From NCBI GenBank assembly GCA_030146285.1, contig JASLBZ010000011.1, positions 1-17,364 of the forward strand: a DNA stretch of 17,364 nucleotides, written 5' to 3'. A program made the translations under genes and the position numbers. How positions within the stretch are numbered: the stretch's first letter is position 1; each line of letters opens with the position of its first letter. Positions 14,737 to 17,364 of this stretch are shown here, piece by piece. Origin of the DNA: Neisseriaceae bacterium. GTDB taxonomy: Bacteria > Pseudomonadota > Gammaproteobacteria > Burkholderiales > Neisseriaceae. The notes beneath the pieces are model-generated. The model was not told the origin of the DNA. It did not search any database and saw only the letters and a list, made by a program, of their open reading frames with translations.

Positions 14737-15335
14737 TATTGCGGAATAAAGGTTTCGTACAAAGTTACCACTTTTTGCACACCTGCTGTCGTGCTCACTT
14801 GCGCATTCACAGCTGCTTGTTCCTCAGGTGTTAATATGCCAAAAATATAGGTAACGTCATCATATGTAACGATTTTCACATGGTTTGGATTGTAGCCTTT
14901 TGCGTTTAATAACATGGTTCTGACTTTGGAAGTTGTCCATGCATCGCCACTGGCATCCCCAAAAGTTCGCTCTTGTGCCAGACCAATATAGTTGTAAACT
15001 TTTTTCGCTGGTGTTTGCGCTTTTGCAACACGTTCTGCAAATTGGCGGTCGGCTTCTGTTGGCACAGTACCCATTAATAAAATTTGGCGATTATAGCTGA
15101 TCACCTTCACCGCAATCGGGGTTTTACTGTCATTGCTAGATGCTTTTAAATGCTCAGAAATGGCAGAAGAAACCTGAAACTCCATGGTTTTATCATCAGC
15201 TTGTGCTCCTGTTGTGCGTCTGTCTGTGGCCGACAAGACCCCAGCCGTTGCACCACCAAAAAGTGCAGCCACACAACCTGTTAAGCTGCTTGTTAACGCC
15301 ACACCCACCACAACTGCTTTTAACCATTGTTTCAT
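14733..15335 (-). CDS. dolP: BON-domain outer-membrane lipoprotein DolP (YraP; Neisseria GNA2091 family)
   Basis: A 200-aa lipoprotein. The signal peptide ends in lipobox LTG-C (Cys21), with A-A rather than D-D following, consistent with outer-membrane sorting. The conserved DRRTTGAQADD segment (38-48) precedes two BON domains at about 50-118 and 128-196. E. coli DolP binds anionic phospholipid at division sites and helps maintain outer-membrane integrity. The meningococcal orthologue GNA2091 is a known surface-antigen component. The start is ATG at 15333-15335, with a moderate GGGAAAAG upstream. It follows the gmhA-type gene by 39 nt on the same strand. The order rsmI, yraN, gmhA/diaA, dolP matches the E. 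coli yraL-yraN-diaA-yraP neighbourhood, which independently supports the assignment. Confidence 0.95.
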   Translation of the reverse strand: MKQWLKAVVVGVALTSSLTGCVAALFGGATAGVLSATDRRTTGAQADDKTMEFQVSSAISEHLKASSNDSKTPIAVKVISYNRQILLMGTVPTEADRQFAERVAKAQTPAKKVYNYIGLAQERTFGDASGDAWTTSKVRTMLLNAKGYNPNHVKIVTYDDVTYIFGILTPEEQAAVNAQVSTTAGVQKVVTLYETFIPQY

Positions 15336-15374
15336 GTTCTTTTCCCGTTATCTAAAAAGCCATTAAGCCAGTAT

Positions 15375-15968
15375 TTACTCTGTGCTGCCAAAAAGCAAAG
15401 TATCGATACAATCACACAAAGCATGAATCAAGACAATGTGAACTTCTTGAATGCGTGCTGTCCGACCATGCGGTACGTTTAACAAAACATCATCGCCATT
15501 TAATTCTTCAGCGATTTTACCACCATCTTTGCCTGTGAATGCAACTACAACCATGCCACGTTCATGTGCCGCTTTCACAGCCTCCATAACATTGGCAGAA
15601 TTACCTGAGGTTGAAATTGCCAACAATACATCCCCAGCTTTACCCAAAGCACGTACTTGTTTTGAAAAAATCAAATCATAGTCGTAATCGTTGGCAATGG
15701 CCGTGATGGCAGACGTATCCGTCGCCAAAGAAATAGCAGCCAAGCCCATGCGTTCTTTTTCAAAGCGGCCAACCAACTCGGCAGCAAAATGCTGTGCATC
15801 TGCAGCAGAACCACCATTGCCACAACTTAAAATTTTGCCATCGTTCACCAAAGCCATCACCATCAGTTCAGCAGCAGCCACAACTTCTGTGGATAAGATA
15901 TCTTGGCAAACCTGCTTAATCTCGATGCTTTCAATAAAATGTTCTTCAACGCGTTTATTTAAATCCAT
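15375..15968 (-). CDS. gmhA: SIS-domain phosphoheptose isomerase (GmhA) in the DiaA position
   Basis: A 197-aa SIS-fold protein. GmhA converts sedoheptulose 7-phosphate to D-glycero-D-manno-heptose 7-phosphate for lipooligosaccharide. Its paralogue DiaA instead binds DnaA and promotes initiation. Seen: SCGNGGSAADAQHFAAEL (48-65), the phosphate-binding STSGNS (119-124) and ARIQEVHIVLIH (171-182). Glu64 and His177 match the E. coli GmhA catalytic pair (Glu65, His180), and the Glu is not kept in E. coli DiaA. That favours isomerase activity, although overall similarity and gene order (yraN-diaA-dolP) are DiaA-like. The start is ATG at 15966-15968, four bases after the yraN stop, with GGAA inside the end of yraN as ribosome site, so the two are coupled. 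Confidence 0.88.
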   Translation of the reverse strand: MDLNKRVEEHFIESIEIKQVCQDILSTEVVAAAELMVMALVNDGKILSCGNGGSAADAQHFAAELVGRFEKERMGLAAISLATDTSAITAIANDYDYDLIFSKQVRALGKAGDVLLAISTSGNSANVMEAVKAAHERGMVVVAFTGKDGGKIAEELNGDDVLLNVPHGRTARIQEVHIVLIHALCDCIDTLLFGSTE

Positions 15969-15972
15969 TTTT

Positions 15973-16317
15973 TTATTCCATAATATTTTTTAACCAAATG
16001 GGGCTACTATCCCCATCAATCAAGACAGCATCAAAACGACAAGGTCCTTGCCAGCCAAAGCGTTGTAAATACAACTGGGCACTGCGCTCTAATTTTGCCA
16101 TTTTAACAGGGTTTAAACTGGCTAAGGCACCGCCGAATAAATTATTCTTGCGATAGCGCACTTCAATAAAAATCAAAGTGGCATCCTGTAAGACAATCAG
16201 ATCAATTTCACCATACCGACAATGCCAATTTCTCGTTTGTAGTTGACAGCCTTGTCGTTTTAAAAACTGCCATGCCAGCGTTTCGTAATAGTCGCCTTTA
16301 TCTCGTTTTGAAAACAT
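15973..16317 (-). CDS. yraN: UPF0102 family protein YraN
   Basis: A 114-aa protein of the YraN/UPF0102 family, which has a restriction-endonuclease-like fold; its function is not established. Family blocks are GxxxExxA (8-15), RYGEIDLIV (34-42) and IEVRYRK (51-57), resembling the GEIDL...EVKxR nuclease core, with Asp39 and Glu52 as candidate metal ligands. The frame remains open upstream to 16395, but ATG at 16315-16317 gives the family's usual length, has AAGG nearby, and avoids overlapping the divergent rsmI. It is the first gene of the minus-strand group with gmhA and dolP; the gap to gmhA is four bases. Confidence 0.9.
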   Translation of the reverse strand: MFSKRDKGDYYETLAWQFLKRQGCQLQTRNWHCRYGEIDLIVLQDATLIFIEVRYRKNNLFGGALASLNPVKMAKLERSAQLYLQRFGWQGPCRFDAVLIDGDSSPIWLKNIME

Positions 16318-16335
16318 GCTCTTAGCCTTGTAAAG

Positions 16336-16344
16336 TGATATAGT
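16336..16344 (+). promoter_or_regulatory. Candidate extended -10 promoter for rsmI
   Basis: TGATATAGT is a TGn extended -10 with hexamer TATAGT (5 of 6), without a clear -35. The predicted start is near 16351, leaving about 27 nt before the GTG. The 60-nt gap must also hold the yraN promoter on the other strand. Confidence 0.35.
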
Positions 16345-16377
16345 AGAAGACTTGTTGTTTTCTAATAGAGTTCTATT

Positions 16378-17259
16378 GTGCAAAAGCATTTTCAAAAAGC
16401 AGTCGATAGCATCACCCCATCTACTTTATACATTGTTGCCACTCCCATCGGAAATTTGAGCGACCTTTCTTTGCGCGCCTTGGCCATTTTAAGCCATGCC
16501 GATTTGATTTGCGCAGAAGACACACGCGTGACAGCTCAGCTATTAAGCGCCTATGGCATTAGTGGCAAACTCTTAAGCGTGCGGGAACAAAACGAACAAC
16601 AAATGGCAGACAAGGTGATTGCAGCCTTAGCGGATGGCCAATCTGTTGCCCAAGTATCCGATGCTGGCACACCTGCGGTGTGTGACCCTGGCGCCAAATT
16701 AAGCACCCGCGTGCGTGAAGCCGGTTACAAAGTTGTTCCCGTTGCAGGCCCAAGTGCCGTGATTACCGCCCTCAGTGCTGCAGGCATTAGCCAGCCTGAA
16801 TTTTATTTTGCCGGCTTTTTGCCATCAAAAAGCAAAGAGCGCGAAACCTTACTTACCCATTGGCAAGAAACCGAGTATGCCGTGGTGGCTTTTGAAACAC
16901 CTCACCGCATCGAAGCCACGCTTGCACAAATGGTCCAACTGTTTCCAGAGCGCAAAATAACCTTAGCCCGTGAGCTAACCAAGACTTATGAAACATTTTT
17001 GCATGGCACGCCAGTTCAGTTACAAGCCATTTTGCAAGCAGACAGCAACCAATGCCGTGGTGAAATGGTCGTTATTTTGCATCCAGTGCAAAAAAAACAG
17101 TCTGAAGCACTCTCAGAAATGGCAAAAAACCTGATGTTAGAGTTGATTTTGGAGCTGCCAATTAAAAAAGCTGCTGCCATTACCAATAAAATAACAGGTG
17201 AAAACAAGAAGATACTATACGAGTTCGGATTATTTACAAAAAACAGTTTACAAGATTAA
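16378..17259 (+). CDS. rsmI: 16S rRNA (cytidine-1402 2'-O)-methyltransferase RsmI
   Basis: A 293-aa SAM-dependent methyltransferase of the tetrapyrrole-methylase-like fold. It modifies the ribose of C1402 in 16S rRNA, at the P site, together with RsmH. Motifs: YIVATPIGNL (18-27), CAEDTRVTAQLL (45-56), VSDAGTPAVCDPG (93-105), VPVAGPSAV (120-128), FETPHR, and a C-terminal GEMVVIL block. The start is GTG at 16378 with AGAG 7 nt upstream; Neisseria orthologues begin at the matching QKH-QKA residues, and no ATG is available. It diverges from yraN across 60 nt. No terminator follows, and the promoter of the next tRNA overlaps its last codons. Confidence 0.97.
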   Translation: MQKHFQKAVDSITPSTLYIVATPIGNLSDLSLRALAILSHADLICAEDTRVTAQLLSAYGISGKLLSVREQNEQQMADKVIAALADGQSVAQVSDAGTPAVCDPGAKLSTRVREAGYKVVPVAGPSAVITALSAAGISQPEFYFAGFLPSKSKERETLLTHWQETEYAVVAFETPHRIEATLAQMVQLFPERKITLARELTKTYETFLHGTPVQLQAILQADSNQCRGEMVVILHPVQKKQSEALSEMAKNLMLELILELPIKKAAAITNKITGENKKILYEFGLFTKNSLQD

Positions 17260-17274
17260 AAAAATCCGTATAAT
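17247..17274 (+). promoter_or_regulatory. Strong sigma70-type promoter for tRNA-Leu
   Basis: The -35 is TTTACA (17247-17252, 5 of 6), the spacer 16 nt, and the -10 TATAAT (17269-17274, 6 of 6). The predicted start near 17281 is about 20 nt before the mature tRNA. The -35 lies inside the last codons of rsmI. Confidence 0.8.
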
Positions 17275-17300
17275 CTCAGTTCTCAAAGCAATGAACCACT

Positions 17301-17364
17301 GCCCAGGTGGCGAAATTGGTAGACGCAGGGGACTCAAAATCCCCCGCCGCAAGGTGTGACGGTT
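17301..17364 (+). tRNA. tRNA-Leu (anticodon CAA), 3' end cut by the window
   Basis: The 5' acceptor strand is GCCCAGG, followed by the D-arm GCGAAATTGGTAGACGC typical of bacterial leucine tRNAs. The anticodon stem GGGGA/TCCCC encloses loop CTCAAAA with anticodon CAA, which reads UUG. A long class II variable arm follows (GCCGCAAGGTGTG). The T-arm begins at the end (ACGGTT), and roughly the last 20 bases with the 3' acceptor strand lie outside the window. Confidence 0.95.

Noticed and set aside
1..17364. CRISPR arrays, insertion sequences, prophage, toxin-antitoxin or defence systems
   Set aside because: No regularly spaced repeats, transposase, integrase or recognisable defence protein was seen; essentially all coding space is housekeeping.

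Overview
The window looks like housekeeping chromosome from a member of the Neisseriaceae (Betaproteobacteria). The evidence is gene content and order: cytochrome c4 / resB / ccsB next to engB, and rsmI / yraN / gmhA-diaA / dolP in the order seen in Neisseria. Protein sequences such as MnmG, EngB and RsmI read as close Neisseria-type orthologues. One perfect DNA uptake sequence of the Simonsiella/Kingella dialect type (AGGCTGCCTGAA on one strand, AGGCAGCCTGAA on the other) lies upstream of polA. The Neisseria sensu stricto uptake word GCCGTCTGAA was not seen. By eye the DNA is AT-leaning. The genus cannot be fixed from this window alone.

Layout. Minus strand, 1-6869: 5' part of mnmG, a small GIY-YIG protein, a TerC-CBS-CorC membrane protein preceded by a candidate 50-aa small ORF, the system II cytochrome c maturation pair ccsB and resB, and cytochrome c4 with its own terminator. 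Plus strand: engB (7026-7664), diverging from cytochrome c4 and ending in a terminator shared with a convergent AEC transporter. Minus strand 7723-9440: AEC transporter, with a LOG-family gene upstream in the same operon. Plus strand: polA (9499-12318), ending at a shared terminator opposite mmsA (minus). Minus strand 14190-16317: an unrecognised single-pass membrane protein, dolP lipoprotein, gmhA/diaA-type SIS protein and yraN. Plus strand from 16378: rsmI, then a tRNA-Leu(CAA) cut by the window end. No gap between genes exceeds 300 bases.

How genes connect. ResB and CcsB together transport haem and ligate it to apocytochromes, and the adjacent diheme cytochrome c4 is a natural client. MnmG, RsmI and tRNA-Leu belong to translation, EngB to 50S ribosome assembly. 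DolP is an outer-membrane maintenance lipoprotein, and GmhA would supply heptose for lipooligosaccharide. No mobile element, CRISPR array, toxin-antitoxin pair or defence system was seen. The most unusual items are small: a His/Cys-containing small ORF overlapping the start of the TerC gene, two mutually exclusive hairpins after ccsB, a near-palindromic uptake sequence carrying two dialects, and palindromic elements in the resB and cytochrome c4 leaders.
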